Counted from the stretch's first letter, positions 32,931 to 41,155 are shown. The stretch: 54,321 bases of DNA from an uncultured Eubacteriales bacterium (GCA_900544975.1 UQXI01000018.1:1-54321); one strand, 5' to 3'. The notes: a model not told the origin generated them from the letters alone. Numbers and translations are program-made.

Positions 32931-34462
32931 GGGGTATGTCCCTCCATTCTCTTTGCGCCGGCCATATACAGGCCCAGCTCCTGCACGTCCACGGTCTTGG
33001 GGTCAAATTCGCCAACGATCTCTCCCTCATACATCACCAGGATCCGGTCGGACAGGTTCATCACCTCGTCCAGCTCCAGGGAGACCAAAAGCACGGCGGC
33101 GCCAGCGTCCCGCTCGGCCACCAGTTGGCGGTGAATGTACTCAATGGCGCCCACGTCCAGGCCCCGGGTGGGCTGGACCGCCACCAGAAGCTTGTGGGCT
33201 TTGTCAATTTCCCGGGCCACGATGGCCTTCTGCTGGTTGCCGCCGGACATGCTCCGGGCGATGGTGACGGGGCCCTGACCGGAGCGGATGTCATATTGCT
33301 CTATGAGCTTTTCCGCATACTGCCGGACGGCGTCAAATTGGATCATGCCATGCTTGTGGAATTCCGGATGCCAGTACCGCTGCAGCACCAGGTTTTCTTC
33401 CAGAGTGTAGTCCAGGACCAGGCCGTGCTTGTGCCGGTCTTCCGGGATGTGGCTCATGCCTGCTTTGCTCCTGGCCCGGGTGGAATCGTGGGAGATGTCC
33501 CGGCCGCACAGGGTAAAGGACCCGGCCGACTGCCTGGTTAGCCCTGCCAGGCTGTAGACAAACTCCGTCTGTCCGTTGCCCTCGATCCCGGCCAGGCAGA
33601 CGATTTCGCCCTGCCGCACCTGGAAGGACACGTCCCGGACGGCGTCCTTTTTGTGGACCCTGGAGGGAACGGTGACGTGCTGCACATCCAGCACCACATC
33701 CCCAGGCGCTTGCTCAGTCTTGTCCACCTTCAGCTGCACGTCCCTGCCCACCATCAGCCGGGACATCTCCTCCACCGAGGTGGAGGCCACATCCACGGTG
33801 CCCATATATTTGCCTTTGCGCAAAACGGTGCATCGGTCGGCCACGGCCTTGATTTCCGCCAGTTTGTGGGTGATGAACAGGATGCTCTTGCCCTCCGCCT
33901 TGAAGCCCCGCATGATCTCCATCAGCTCGTCGATCTCCTGGGGGGTCAGGACGGCGGTGGGTTCGTCAAAAATCAGGATTTCGTTGTCCCGGTAGAGCAT
34001 TTTTAGGATTTCCACCCGCTGCTGCATCCCCACAGAGATGTCGGAGATTTTGGCGTCTGGGTCAATTTTCAGGTTGTAGCGCTGGGACAGAGCCAAAACC
34101 TTCTCCCGGGCCCGCTTTTTCTGCAGGACGCCCATGCGGCTGTCTTCCCGGCCCAGGATGATGTTGTCCAAGACAGAGAAACACTCCACCAGCTTAAAGT
34201 GCTGGTGCACCATGCCGATGTGCAGGGCCGTGGCGTCGTTGGGGTTCCGGATCTGAACCACCTGACCGTTTTTCTTAATGGTGCCCTCCTCCGGCTGATA
34301 GAGACCGAACAGGACGCTCATCAGGGTGGATTTCCCCGCGCCGTTTTCTCCCAGCAGCGCATGAATCTCGCCGGGCCGGAGCTGCAGGGTGATGTTGTCA
34401 TTCGCCTTGATCCCAGGGAAAACCTTGGTGATGTTCAGCATTTCGATGACATATTCCGCCAT
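32927..34462 (-). CDS. ABC importer ATPase with two nucleotide-binding domains (YufO/NupO-like)
   Basis: 511 residues with tandem NBDs of the sugar/nucleoside-import (RbsA/YufO) kind. NBD1 has Walker A LLGENGAGKSTLM, signature SVGMQQRVEI and Walker B ILIFDEPTAVL. NBD2 has a degenerate Walker A (GIEGNGQTE) but a good signature (MSGGNQQKAIVAREI) and PTRGLDVGA, the usual asymmetry of this class. It is the first gene of the operon. The lipoprotein that normally binds the nucleoside (BmpA/NupN type) is not next to it, so the importer depends on a binding protein encoded elsewhere. Confidence 0.9.
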   Translation of the reverse strand: MAEYVIEMLNITKVFPGIKANDNITLQLRPGEIHALLGENGAGKSTLMSVLFGLYQPEEGTIKKNGQVVQIRNPNDATALHIGMVHQHFKLVECFSVLDNIILGREDSRMGVLQKKRAREKVLALSQRYNLKIDPDAKISDISVGMQQRVEILKMLYRDNEILIFDEPTAVLTPQEIDELMEIMRGFKAEGKSILFITHKLAEIKAVADRCTVLRKGKYMGTVDVASTSVEEMSRLMVGRDVQLKVDKTEQAPGDVVLDVQHVTVPSRVHKKDAVRDVSFQVRQGEIVCLAGIEGNGQTEFVYSLAGLTRQSAGSFTLCGRDISHDSTRARSKAGMSHIPEDRHKHGLVLDYTLEENLVLQRYWHPEFHKHGMIQFDAVRQYAEKLIEQYDIRSGQGPVTIARSMSGGNQQKAIVAREIDKAHKLLVAVQPTRGLDVGAIEYIHRQLVAERDAGAAVLLVSLELDEVMNLSDRILVMYEGEIVGEFDPKTVDVQELGLYMAGAKRMEGHTP

Positions 34463-34502
34463 GCCTTCACTTCCTCACTGTTTTCAAGTTACATATACTG
34501 CC

Positions 34503-34531
34503 ATTATAGCGGAACCAGGGGAAAATTACAA
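34503..34531 (-). promoter_or_regulatory. Promoter of the ABC importer operon
   Basis: Read leftward: TTGTAA (34531-34526), 17-base spacer, TATAAT (34508-34503), about 40 bases before the ATPase start. Confidence 0.65.
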
Positions 34532-34639
34532 TCACGAATGTACCGCCTCCACAAAAATGTCGCTTGTACTGGATGCATTTCTTTGCTTGAACAGGGCTTG
34601 AAAATAGGAAGAAATATGATATAGTAAAAGTGCAAGTGT

Positions 34640-34750
34640 ATTCTATGGCAATGCCGAAGAATTTGCCTATGCACCGCGTTGGTATCTCACCCTAAGGGCA
34701 GGCCCATGTGTCCGCCTGTGGTAAGCATTGCGAATTCGCCCAAAATGGGA
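34640..34750 (+). repeat. Dispersed palindromic repeat, family A, copy 1
   Basis: About 110 bases. Order of blocks: ATTCTATGG, CCGAAGAAT, TATGCACCGCGT, GGTAT, then a palindromic centre around GGCCCATGTGTCCGCC, GTGGTA, GAATTCGC and AAAATGGGA. The same blocks in the same order, inverted, are at 40838-40949. Non-coding. Confidence 0.75.
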
Positions 34751-34770
34751 GAAAACCGTACGACGTCCCT

Positions 34771-34850
34771 GCTGGGCGGACACGCGGGTCCGCCCCTACG
34801 GTCAAATACCAATGTAGTGCGGAAACAAGTGTTTCTGTGTCGCCATTGGG
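34771..34850 (-). repeat. Dispersed palindromic repeat, family A, copy 2 (inverted)
   Basis: GGGCGGACACGCGGGTCCGCCCC then TACGG, followed by diverged ATACC and GTGC blocks. Opposite orientation to copy 1, so copies 1 and 2 form a larger inverted pair. Confidence 0.6.
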
Positions 34851-34916
34851 TTTGCCGCTTAGCGGAGCATTAAACTGACATCACATGTCGGATCATTCCG
34901 AGCAGCTTCCCTCCCG

Positions 34917-35026
34917 CCGTAGGGGCGGACCCATGTGTCCGCCCGCTGTAGACACTGTGAATTTGCTACAGACTGATGCAAAAGTCTCATTCCCCCGCAA
35001 GCGGACATATGGGGCCTCTACGGCGA
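34917..35026 (+). repeat. Dispersed palindromic repeat, family A, copies 3 and decayed partner
   Basis: Forward core CCGTAGGGGCGGACCCATGT at 34917-34936 running to GTCCGCCC, then TGTAGACACTGTGAATTTGC. A decayed inverted core (GCGGACATATGGGGCCTCTACGGCG) closes the pair at 35001-35025. Confidence 0.6.
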
Positions 35027-35060
35027 TTGGGAACATGGGAAGAGAGTCGCCTGGAATTTC

Positions 35061-35100
35061 CTGCCATTGAAATGTCTCCTGTGGAGTATTCCAATGGCAG
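35061..35100. repeat. Nested hairpin upstream of the orphan lipoprotein
   Basis: Outer arms CTGCCATTG (35061-35069) and CAATGGCAG (35092-35100) enclose an inner CTCC/GGAG stem. No T-tract follows. It lies about 90 bases before the lipoprotein start and may be leader structure. Confidence 0.4.
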
Positions 35101-35192
35101 AACAATTGTTGTAAATCGGTCTTTCGAATGACCAATATTTTGCGTGTCAAATTTCGCAGAGGGATTGGACACCAATTGGGTAGGTGATTGAG

Positions 35193-36335
35193 GTGCGCAA
35201 GAAACTCTACAGAATGACAGTGCTGCTCTTGGCTTTTCTCATGGCTAGCTGCGGAAACCCAGAACCTCTTTTGAACGAGGAGGATGTTTCCGCCTCTGCG
35301 GATACTTCGTCTGAGTCCAGAGAACCTGTAACTTACACGTTAGAGGCTCAGGAAATCCCCCTCTCCCCAGAGCTGGAGGATACCTGGGAGTGGACCGTCC
35401 TGGATACTCGGGAGGATCAAGTGCTGTTTGCCGTACAGGAAAAGCATTCGGCGGAGGAGGAGATGTACAGCTACCGCCTTACCCGGGAGATTGGCATTTA
35501 CGACGTGGAGCAGGCCTGTGTCACGGCCCAGTGGGAGCCAGAGACGCCGGGTTGGTATCAAGCTGGGGCGTTGACCGGAGAGGGAACCGCTTGCTGTGCC
35601 GGGGCCAAGGACTATGAGCATGTCTACCCATCGGAATATGTTTTGGTCCTTTTGGGCCAGGATCAGAAAGCCCTCCCGGACATTTCCTGCACGGTGCAGG
35701 AGCTGTGGGCGCTGGAGGATGGAACGGCAGTCTTCAGCTATGTGGAGCCGGATGGACAGTTTGGAGTCCGTGCCGTTTCCGACGGCCAGGTGACGGACCT
35801 TCTGACCTGGCAGACTGGTGACCGGACAGAGCCCCTGGGAGGGGGAGAGATGTCCGTCTGCGGCTCGGAATTTGGCTACGTCTATGCAGACCATGGACAG
35901 TGTGTCCTGATTCGGGCTGACCGCTCCGGGGAGCTGGACCGGCAAACATTGATTCCCAAGAAAGAGAAGCTGGATTCCTGCTATCTGACCCGGGAGGGGA
36001 TGGTGGCCTGCCTGTCCATCGATGAGGACACAGACCAGTTTCACCGGGAATTAACGCTTCTGTCCGCCAGGGAGGACGCCCAGCGCCGCTCTGGTGAGGA
36101 TGGCGCGCTGTACCGGATGCGGTTTGCGGGAGAATTTGGCCTTGCTGTAGACTACAGGTTTCGTCTGCAGCTGCTTCGGTTGGAAGATGGCGTCGTCACT
36201 TGTATGTCTGCGCCGCTCCCGGAAGCGTTAAAAAATATGGGCGAATCGGCAGTCAATTTATATGCAGCCGGAGACCATACATTTTATCTCTTCTACCGCA
36301 AGGAACAAAAGTTGTATCGAGTTACTGTAAACTGA
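35193..36335 (+). CDS. Lipoprotein of unknown function
   Basis: 380 residues, starting at GTG 35193 nine bases after GGTAGG (GTG 35184 is possible). A signal peptide ends in the lipobox LMASC near residue 18. The mature part begins with a Ser/Glu-rich linker and continues as a beta-strand-rich region with regularly spaced short blocks (WTVLDTREDQVLFAV, ELWALEDGTAVFSYV, LYAAGDHTFYLFY), which suggests a beta-propeller-like fold. No family was recognised. It is a single gene between repeat-rich DNA and a terminator, with no partner that explains its role. Confidence 0.7.
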   Translation: MRKKLYRMTVLLLAFLMASCGNPEPLLNEEDVSASADTSSESREPVTYTLEAQEIPLSPELEDTWEWTVLDTREDQVLFAVQEKHSAEEEMYSYRLTREIGIYDVEQACVTAQWEPETPGWYQAGALTGEGTACCAGAKDYEHVYPSEYVLVLLGQDQKALPDISCTVQELWALEDGTAVFSYVEPDGQFGVRAVSDGQVTDLLTWQTGDRTEPLGGGEMSVCGSEFGYVYADHGQCVLIRADRSGELDRQTLIPKKEKLDSCYLTREGMVACLSIDEDTDQFHRELTLLSAREDAQRRSGEDGALYRMRFAGEFGLAVDYRFRLQLLRLEDGVVTCMSAPLPEALKNMGESAVNLYAAGDHTFYLFYRKEQKLYRVTVN

Positions 36336-36630
36336 ATCCCCAATTTGCGGGGCCGCTCCAGGCGTTTGTCTGGCTGCGGTCCCGCATATGTGATTTTCTA
36401 CCGCCTGGGTGCAACTCCCTGGATGCACCGGCAGAGATAGGGTCCGGGTCTATGGTACTTTGTTCAGTTCGCACCGTCCCAATTTGTCTGGGTTTCAGTC
36501 ATCCGGACGGATCCCACAGTCGGTGTGTCCGGAAGGCTGCGCGTTACACCTGCACTCCTGGTTCCGTTACAAAATGAAACGCACGCTGTAGCCAAAGAGG
36601 CGTTACAGCGTGCGTTTGAAAGGGCACGAT
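36336..36630. other. Gap between the lipoprotein and upp
   Basis: Apart from the terminator at 36578-36616, nothing recognisable is seen; no ribosome site or conserved frame. Confidence 0.5.
36578..36616. terminator. Bidirectional terminator between lipoprotein and upp
   Basis: Arms AACGCACGCTGTA (36578-36590) and TACAGCGTGCGTT (36604-36616). Leftward it is followed by TTCATTTTG. Serves the convergent genes on both sides. Confidence 0.75.
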
Positions 36631-37263
36631 TTATTTTGTGCCAAAGATCCGGTCTCCTGCATCCCCCAGACCGGGGACGATGTAGGCGTGGTCGTTGAGC
36701 TTTTCATCTACAGCGGCTACGAAAATGTCCACGTCGGGGTGGGCGTTGTGGACGGCGTGGATGCCCTCGGGAGCGGCGATGATGTTCATCAGGGTGATGG
36801 ATTTGCAGCCGTACTCCTTGACAAAGGAGATGGCCGCCACGGCGCTGCCGCCGGTGGCCAGCATGGGGTCTACGATGAACACCTGGCGCTCGGCGATGTC
36901 GTTGGGCATCTTGCAGTAGTATTTTACCGGCTCGTGGGTCTCGGGATCCCGGAACAGGCCGATGTGGCCGATTTTGGCGGAGGGGATCAGATCAATCATG
37001 GCGTCCACCATCCCTAGGCCTGCCCGGAGGACCGGCACAATGGCCAGCTTCTTTCCCGCCAGAATCCGGACCTTGGCCATGCCGATGGGGGTCTCTACCT
37101 CTGCTTCCTCCATGGGAAGATTCCGGGTGGCCTCATAGCACATGAGGGCGGAGATTTCGCTGACCAGCTCTCGGAATTCCTTCACGCTGGTGTTCTTGTT
37201 CCGCAGGATGGAGAGCTTGTGCTGAATCAGAGGGTGATTTAAAATGTGTACGTTGTCCATCAT
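36631..37263 (-). CDS. upp: Uracil phosphoribosyltransferase
   Basis: 210 residues. It salvages uracil with PRPP to UMP, the substrate of pyrH. The PRPP-binding block is VFIVDPMLATGGSAVAAI (residues ~126-143), and the uracil-binding C-terminus is YIVPGLGDAGDRIFGT. The N-terminal NHPLIQHKLSILRNKNTS is typical. The start ATG 37263 overlaps the tsaB stop by four bases (ATGA), so upp is translated with tsaB. This coupling of tRNA modification genes to uracil salvage is unusual. Confidence 0.97.
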   Translation of the reverse strand: MMDNVHILNHPLIQHKLSILRNKNTSVKEFRELVSEISALMCYEATRNLPMEEAEVETPIGMAKVRILAGKKLAIVPVLRAGLGMVDAMIDLIPSAKIGHIGLFRDPETHEPVKYYCKMPNDIAERQVFIVDPMLATGGSAVAAISFVKEYGCKSITLMNIIAAPEGIHAVHNAHPDVDIFVAAVDEKLNDHAYIVPGLGDAGDRIFGTK

Positions 37264-37982
37264 TCGTGATCCTTTCTTTCTGCTGCCTGAAGTCGCGCCA
37301 GGCGCTCTCGCTCCGCCTGAGACAGGCGAAGATAATTGGGCTGTAATGAATTGGCATCACCGGTTTCACCCCGCTGGATGGCTGCCCAGGCTGCGAGAGC
37401 TACGCCAGAAGCCCGCTGGTGCCGCCGGTGCTCCGGGGCCAGAAGAAGCCGCTCCCCGGGGAGTGCCATGGTCTGCCTGCACAGGAGGGCCCCGTCGCCC
37501 ACCAGGGTCACAGGCTCTGCCAAGCTTTGCAGGTCTTCCTCCAGGGCCTGGATGGAGATGGCCCGGTCCTCCCGGAGCCGGGTAAGAGTTCCGCCGGAAA
37601 TCCGGAATAGGGCGTTGTATACCTGGCTGCGCCGGGCGTCCATCACGGGGCAGACCAGCCCCTGGAGCTGCCCCAGGCCCAGCGCCATGGCCTCCAGGGT
37701 GGAAACGCCGTACAGAGGCAGCTCCCGGCCCCAGGCCAGGCCCTTGGCCGCCGCCATGCCGATGCGTACGCCAGTGAAGCTGCCAGGCCCCATGGCGACA
37801 GCTATGGCGTTGACATCCCCCATGGTGCGGTCGCAGGACTGGAGCAGATGCTCCGCCATGGACAGGATGGTCCGGCTGTGGGTGAGCCCGGCGTTTTGGT
37901 AGGCCTCAGCCAGGAGGCTGCCGTCCTCCATCAGCGCCACGGAGGCCGCCTTGGCAGAGGTTTCAAAGGCTAAAATCCGCAT
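37260..37982 (-). CDS. tsaB: tRNA threonylcarbamoyladenosine (t6A) synthesis protein TsaB
   Basis: 240 residues, an ASKHA-fold partner of TsaD and TsaE in making t6A at position 37 of ANN-reading tRNAs. The N-terminus is MRILAFETSAKAASVAL, followed by AGLTHSRTILSMAEHLL and the conserved VAMGPGSFTGVRIGMAAAKGL. ATG 37982 follows GAGGGGG. It overlaps tsaE by 20 bases. tsaD and rimI, often next in line, are not here; upp follows instead. Confidence 0.95.
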   Translation of the reverse strand: MRILAFETSAKAASVALMEDGSLLAEAYQNAGLTHSRTILSMAEHLLQSCDRTMGDVNAIAVAMGPGSFTGVRIGMAAAKGLAWGRELPLYGVSTLEAMALGLGQLQGLVCPVMDARRSQVYNALFRISGGTLTRLREDRAISIQALEEDLQSLAEPVTLVGDGALLCRQTMALPGERLLLAPEHRRHQRASGVALAAWAAIQRGETGDANSLQPNYLRLSQAERERLARLQAAERKDHE

Positions 37983-38403
37983 AGGGTACCCCCTCAATGG
38001 TGATTTTCCGCTGGTTTTCCCCATGGGGGGATTTCTCAATGGTGACCGTCACTGGCGCCTCTAACGCGCCGGATACCCGTTCGCTCCATTCCACCACACA
38101 CAGGCCGCCCCGGTCCAGGTAGTCCTCCCAGCCGATGTCGAAGAGATCGTCTTCGTTGCGCAGCCGGTACATATCAAAGTGGAACAGGGGCATGCGCCCG
38201 CCGGTGTACTCATTGACAATGGTGTAAGTGGGGCTGGTCACCGGCCCGGCCACACCCAGGCCCCGGGCCAGCCCCCGGGTAAAGGCGGTCTTTCCCACCC
38301 CCAGGGGACCGCGGAAGGCCACCACCTGGCCGGGCTGGAGTCGGGCTGCCAAGGCGGCTCCCACTTGCTCCGTTTCCTCTGGGCTTTGGGTCCAAATTTC
38401 CAT
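37963..38403 (-). CDS. tsaE: tRNA threonylcarbamoyladenosine synthesis ATPase TsaE
   Basis: 146 residues. TsaE hydrolyses ATP to regenerate the TsaD-TsaB complex. Walker A is AFRGPLGVGKTAFTRG (residues ~31-46), followed by SPTYTIVNEY and FHFDMYRL, then the GGLCVVEWSER motif near the end. ATG 38403 (MEIWTQSPEETE) follows AGGAGG by seven bases. It heads tsaE-tsaB-upp. Confidence 0.95.
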   Translation of the reverse strand: MEIWTQSPEETEQVGAALAARLQPGQVVAFRGPLGVGKTAFTRGLARGLGVAGPVTSPTYTIVNEYTGGRMPLFHFDMYRLRNEDDLFDIGWEDYLDRGGLCVVEWSERVSGALEAPVTVTIEKSPHGENQRKITIEGVPYADFSL

Positions 38404-38446
38404 GGGATGACCTCCTTCCTGCCCCAGGGACATGTGCTTCTGGGCC

Positions 38447-38474
38447 ATTATATCACAATGCCCCGGATTTGCAA
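38447..38474 (-). promoter_or_regulatory. Promoter of tsaE-tsaB-upp
   Basis: Read leftward: TTGCAA (38474-38469), 16-base spacer, TATAAT (38452-38447). An AATGCCCC/GGGGCATT hairpin (38457-38482) overlaps the -35 and spacer. Confidence 0.55.
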
Positions 38475-38546
38475 GGGGCATTCAGCGTGTCTTGCAAGTC
38501 CCCACTGGGGCGTTGGCCGGTCTGCTTCTGGGAGACAGGCAGACGG

Positions 38547-39401
38547 CTAAAACCGCTGTCGGATGGCGGAGATACCCCGGTCCAAAGCCGCTTCCGCAGC
38601 CGGACCCAGGGCCTCGGACAGGAGACGGAATTCGTCCAGGCCGCCGGCGCCATGGAAGACGGCATAAGCGCCGGCGTCGGAGCCGGGGGCCAGATACCCG
38701 CCCATGGCGTGGAACTGGGCCACGCGGGCCTGCGCGGAGGCCAGAATCTGCTCCACGTCGGATTCCGAGAAGCGGCCGGTGCCCCGCAGGTTGCCGATGG
38801 TGGACAGGGTGGGCACCCATACGGTCCCGGCCGCTGCCATGGCCTCCAGGGCCTGGGTGGAGAGGTAGGCTCCGTGCTCCACGGAGTCCACGCCGGCCTC
38901 TGCCGCCGCCAGGACAGTTTGGGCTCCGTTGGCATGAGCCATGACGGAAAACCCTGCTTCGTGGGCAATGCGAATCATCTCCCGGATCTCCCAGTCTTCC
39001 AAAGGCGCACTGGTGAGCACGCCGAAGCGGTCAAAGTCCATAAGGCCGGAGATCATAATTTTCACAAAGTCCCCGCCGCCTTGGCGGACCTCCTGGACCA
39101 GGGCGCGGTATTCCTCCATGGTATCAAACCCCCGGCCAATGAAGCCGCCGTAGTGGCCCCGCTTGTAGATGGGGAAGAGGGGAGTCCGGTAGGTGATGCC
39201 GTATGCACCTGCCAGCGCCCGGGCCCGCTGGCCCACGCCCCACCGGTCGCCCCCATCTCGGAGGTATGTAAACCCCAGGGACCGGTAAGTTTCCAGCCGG
39301 AGGTGGATCAGGTCCTCCCGGGGGCCGTCCCGGTGGGCGGCAATGGCGTCTTTGTAATACACCCCATCCAGGACCATGTGGATGTGACAATCTGCATACA
39401 T
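38547..39401 (-). CDS. Amidohydrolase-superfamily protein
   Basis: 284 residues starting at ATG 39401 after GGGAGGG. The metal-binding pattern of the amidohydrolase TIM barrel is present: CHIH at residues 5-8, a Lys in DFVKIMISGL (probably the carboxylated bridge), HAN and VEHGAYL with the next two His, and PGSDAGAY with the catalytic Asp. The set resembles imidazolonepropionase- or prolidase-like cyclic amidohydrolases, but the substrate is not clear. It is shorter than many relatives, lacking the flanking beta-sandwich. It follows the DegV gene by 13 bases, so both are likely one transcript. Confidence 0.8.
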   Translation of the reverse strand: MYADCHIHMVLDGVYYKDAIAAHRDGPREDLIHLRLETYRSLGFTYLRDGGDRWGVGQRARALAGAYGITYRTPLFPIYKRGHYGGFIGRGFDTMEEYRALVQEVRQGGGDFVKIMISGLMDFDRFGVLTSAPLEDWEIREMIRIAHEAGFSVMAHANGAQTVLAAAEAGVDSVEHGAYLSTQALEAMAAAGTVWVPTLSTIGNLRGTGRFSESDVEQILASAQARVAQFHAMGGYLAPGSDAGAYAVFHGAGGLDEFRLLSEALGPAAEAALDRGISAIRQRF

Positions 39402-39414
39402 GGAGTCCCTCCCG

Positions 39415-40257
39415 TCACTGCCGGATGAAGAGGACGCCCAAGGTACCGGGGCCGCAGTGGCAGGAGACGGTGCACCCGGCGGAGGTCTCATAGACCTCCT
39501 GGAAATGGCCATACTGGTCCACAGCCTCCCGCACGGCTTCCAGGCAGTCCGGCTCCACTGGGGTGTAAGTGACAAACAGCCGGTCCCGGCGGAGATCCGG
39601 ACGACCGTCCAACCGGTCTTTGACATAATGGGCCAGGCACTTGGCATAGGGGCCCCGGTATTTTTTCACCACCTGCATCTTCCCGTCCCGCACCTCGATG
39701 CAGGGCTTCAGATTCAGAAGATTGGCCCCCAGGGCCGCCACAGTGGAGCAGCGGCCGCCTTTGACCATATAGTCCAGCCGATTCAGGAGGAAGCTGGCTT
39801 CCACCTTCCCGGTGAGCTGTTCCAGCTCCTGGCAGAGGGCTTCCAGGCTGGCTGCCGATTTGCCCAGCCGGCAGGCCTCCAGGACCACATGGCCCTGCCC
39901 GGTGGAGAGGTTGCGGGAGTCTATCACCCGTACATTGGGAAATTCCGCTGCCGCCAGGCAGGCGTTTTGGTAGCAGGCGGAGAAGTCGGAACCGATGGTG
40001 ACGTGGACAAGTCCGTCGCAGGACCCGGCAAAGCGGGCAAACAGGGCCTGGTACTCGCCCACACTGACTGCCGCTGTGGAGCAGAGGCTCCCCCCGGCGG
40101 CTACGTGGCGGAAAATCTCCTGGGGTGTGATGGTGCGCCCGTCTACATAGTCGGTCCCGTCCTTGATTACCGTGAGGGGCGCCAGGGTCACATCGTATTG
40201 GGTCAGGAGAGCCGGAGACAGGTCGCAGGTGCTGTCTGCTGTTACTTTAATCTTCAT
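39415..40257 (-). CDS. DegV family fatty-acid-binding protein
   Basis: 280 residues. DegV/FakB proteins carry a fatty acid for phosphorylation by the kinase FakA. The N-terminal KVTADSTCDLSPALL is the family signature, the lipid-contacting motif is SDFSACYQNACLAA, and RLDYMVKGGRCSTVAALGANLLN is the conserved central block (cited by its parts RLDYMVKGGR and AALGANLL). Family length is 280-290. FakA is not in the window. A consensus promoter lies 43 bases upstream. Confidence 0.9.
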   Translation of the reverse strand: MKIKVTADSTCDLSPALLTQYDVTLAPLTVIKDGTDYVDGRTITPQEIFRHVAAGGSLCSTAAVSVGEYQALFARFAGSCDGLVHVTIGSDFSACYQNACLAAAEFPNVRVIDSRNLSTGQGHVVLEACRLGKSAASLEALCQELEQLTGKVEASFLLNRLDYMVKGGRCSTVAALGANLLNLKPCIEVRDGKMQVVKKYRGPYAKCLAHYVKDRLDGRPDLRRDRLFVTYTPVEPDCLEAVREAVDQYGHFQEVYETSAGCTVSCHCGPGTLGVLFIRQ

Positions 40258-40299
40258 CGTTTCCCTCCGTATGGTGTCAGAATTTGTAGTTTTTCTTTT

Positions 40300-40327
40300 A
40301 GTATACCGTGATTTTGCCGGGTGTCAA
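40300..40327 (-). promoter_or_regulatory. Promoter of the DegV-amidohydrolase operon
   Basis: Read leftward: TTGACA (40327-40322), 16-base spacer, TATACT (40305-40300). Confidence 0.7.
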
Positions 40328-40337
40328 CTGGTCAGCC

Positions 40338-40366
40338 TTGTGAAATTGGGACAAATGTGGTAGGAT
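40338..40366 (+). promoter_or_regulatory. Promoter of the C_GCAxxG_C_C gene
   Basis: TTGTGA (40338-40343), 17-base spacer, TAGGAT (40361-40366), 21 bases before the start codon. Back to back with the DegV promoter. Confidence 0.5.
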
Positions 40367-40386
40367 ACCTGCGGAGGTGATGAAAC

Positions 40387-40860
40387 ATGGATCATGGAGA
40401 AAAGGCCCAGGCTCTGTTTTTAGAGGGGTGCAACTGCGCCCAAGCGGTATTCACAGCATTTTGTGATGTGACCGGCTTCACCAACCGGGAAGCCATGGCG
40501 CTGGCTTCCTCCTTTGGCGGTGGTGTGGGGCGGATGCGGGAGATTTGCGGCGCCCTGTCCGGGGCATTTCTGGCCATGGGCTGGTTGTATGGCTATGAGG
40601 AGCCGGGGGACGATGAGGAAAAGGCCGCCCATTACGCCCGGGTTCAGGAATTGGCCGCCGCCTTCCGGGAGCAACACGGGGCCATCCAGTGCCGGGCGCT
40701 GCTGGACCACCCGGATACCGGCGCCACACCCACCCCACGGACCGAGGCCTTCTACCACAGCCGCCCCTGCGCCCAACTGGTCCGGGACGCAGCGGCCTTC
40801 CTGGACCGCTATATGGAGGCCCATCCTCCTGTGAGAGTCCCATTTTCAGCGAATGCGTAA
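40387..40860 (+). CDS. C_GCAxxG_C_C family protein (probable redox/metal-binding)
   Basis: 157 residues after GGAGGTG. The family is named for its Cys pattern, all of which are present: GCNCAQAV near residue 15, ICGALSGAFLAMG near residue 53, CRALL near residue 100 and RPCAQLV near residue 130. The family's function is unproven; a metal or redox role is usually proposed from the Cys residues. The final residues RVPFSANA and the stop are encoded inside a copy of the dispersed repeat (from 40838), so the natural C-terminus may have been replaced by repeat sequence. Confidence 0.85.
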   Translation: MDHGEKAQALFLEGCNCAQAVFTAFCDVTGFTNREAMALASSFGGGVGRMREICGALSGAFLAMGWLYGYEEPGDDEEKAAHYARVQELAAAFREQHGAIQCRALLDHPDTGATPTPRTEAFYHSRPCAQLVRDAAAFLDRYMEAHPPVRVPFSANA

Positions 40861-40949
40861 TATCTACCACGGGCGGACACATGGGTCCGCCCCTACGATC
40901 ATATACCGACGCGGTGCATAAGCGGATTCTTCGGTGTTTCCATAGAATT
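40838..40949 (-). repeat. Dispersed palindromic repeat, family A, copy 4 (inverted)
   Basis: Reverse complement of copy 1 block for block: TCCCATTTTCAGCGAATGCG, TACCAC, GGGCGGACACATGGGTCCGC, TACGATCATATACC, GCGGTGCATA, ATTCTTCGG, CCATAGAAT. Starts inside the preceding gene. With copy 5 it forms an inverted pair. Confidence 0.75.
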
Positions 40950-41025
40950 CCCCCTCTTTCTGCCCAACAGGGGGCATTCAAATGATAAAATGTGTCGAGT
41001 CACTTCTGCCCATCCTCCCAATTCT

Positions 41026-41110
41026 CCGTAGGGGCGGACCTATGTGTCCGCCCAGCGGAAACACAGTATGGTTTCCTCCTATTTTCGGCAAATTCGTAGT
41101 GCCTACCACA
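41026..41110 (+). repeat. Dispersed palindromic repeat, family A, copy 5
   Basis: CCGTAGGGGCGGACCTATGT then GTCCGCCC, followed by CCTATTTTCGGCAAATTCGTAGTGCCTACCAC-type blocks that are the flank of copy 1 in reverse order (seen as CCTATTTTCGGCAAATTCG and GTAGTGCCTACC). Confidence 0.65.
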
Positions 41111-41155
41111 AAGGGGATCAAAAATAGGAGATTCTTGAACTCCAAACAGAATCCA

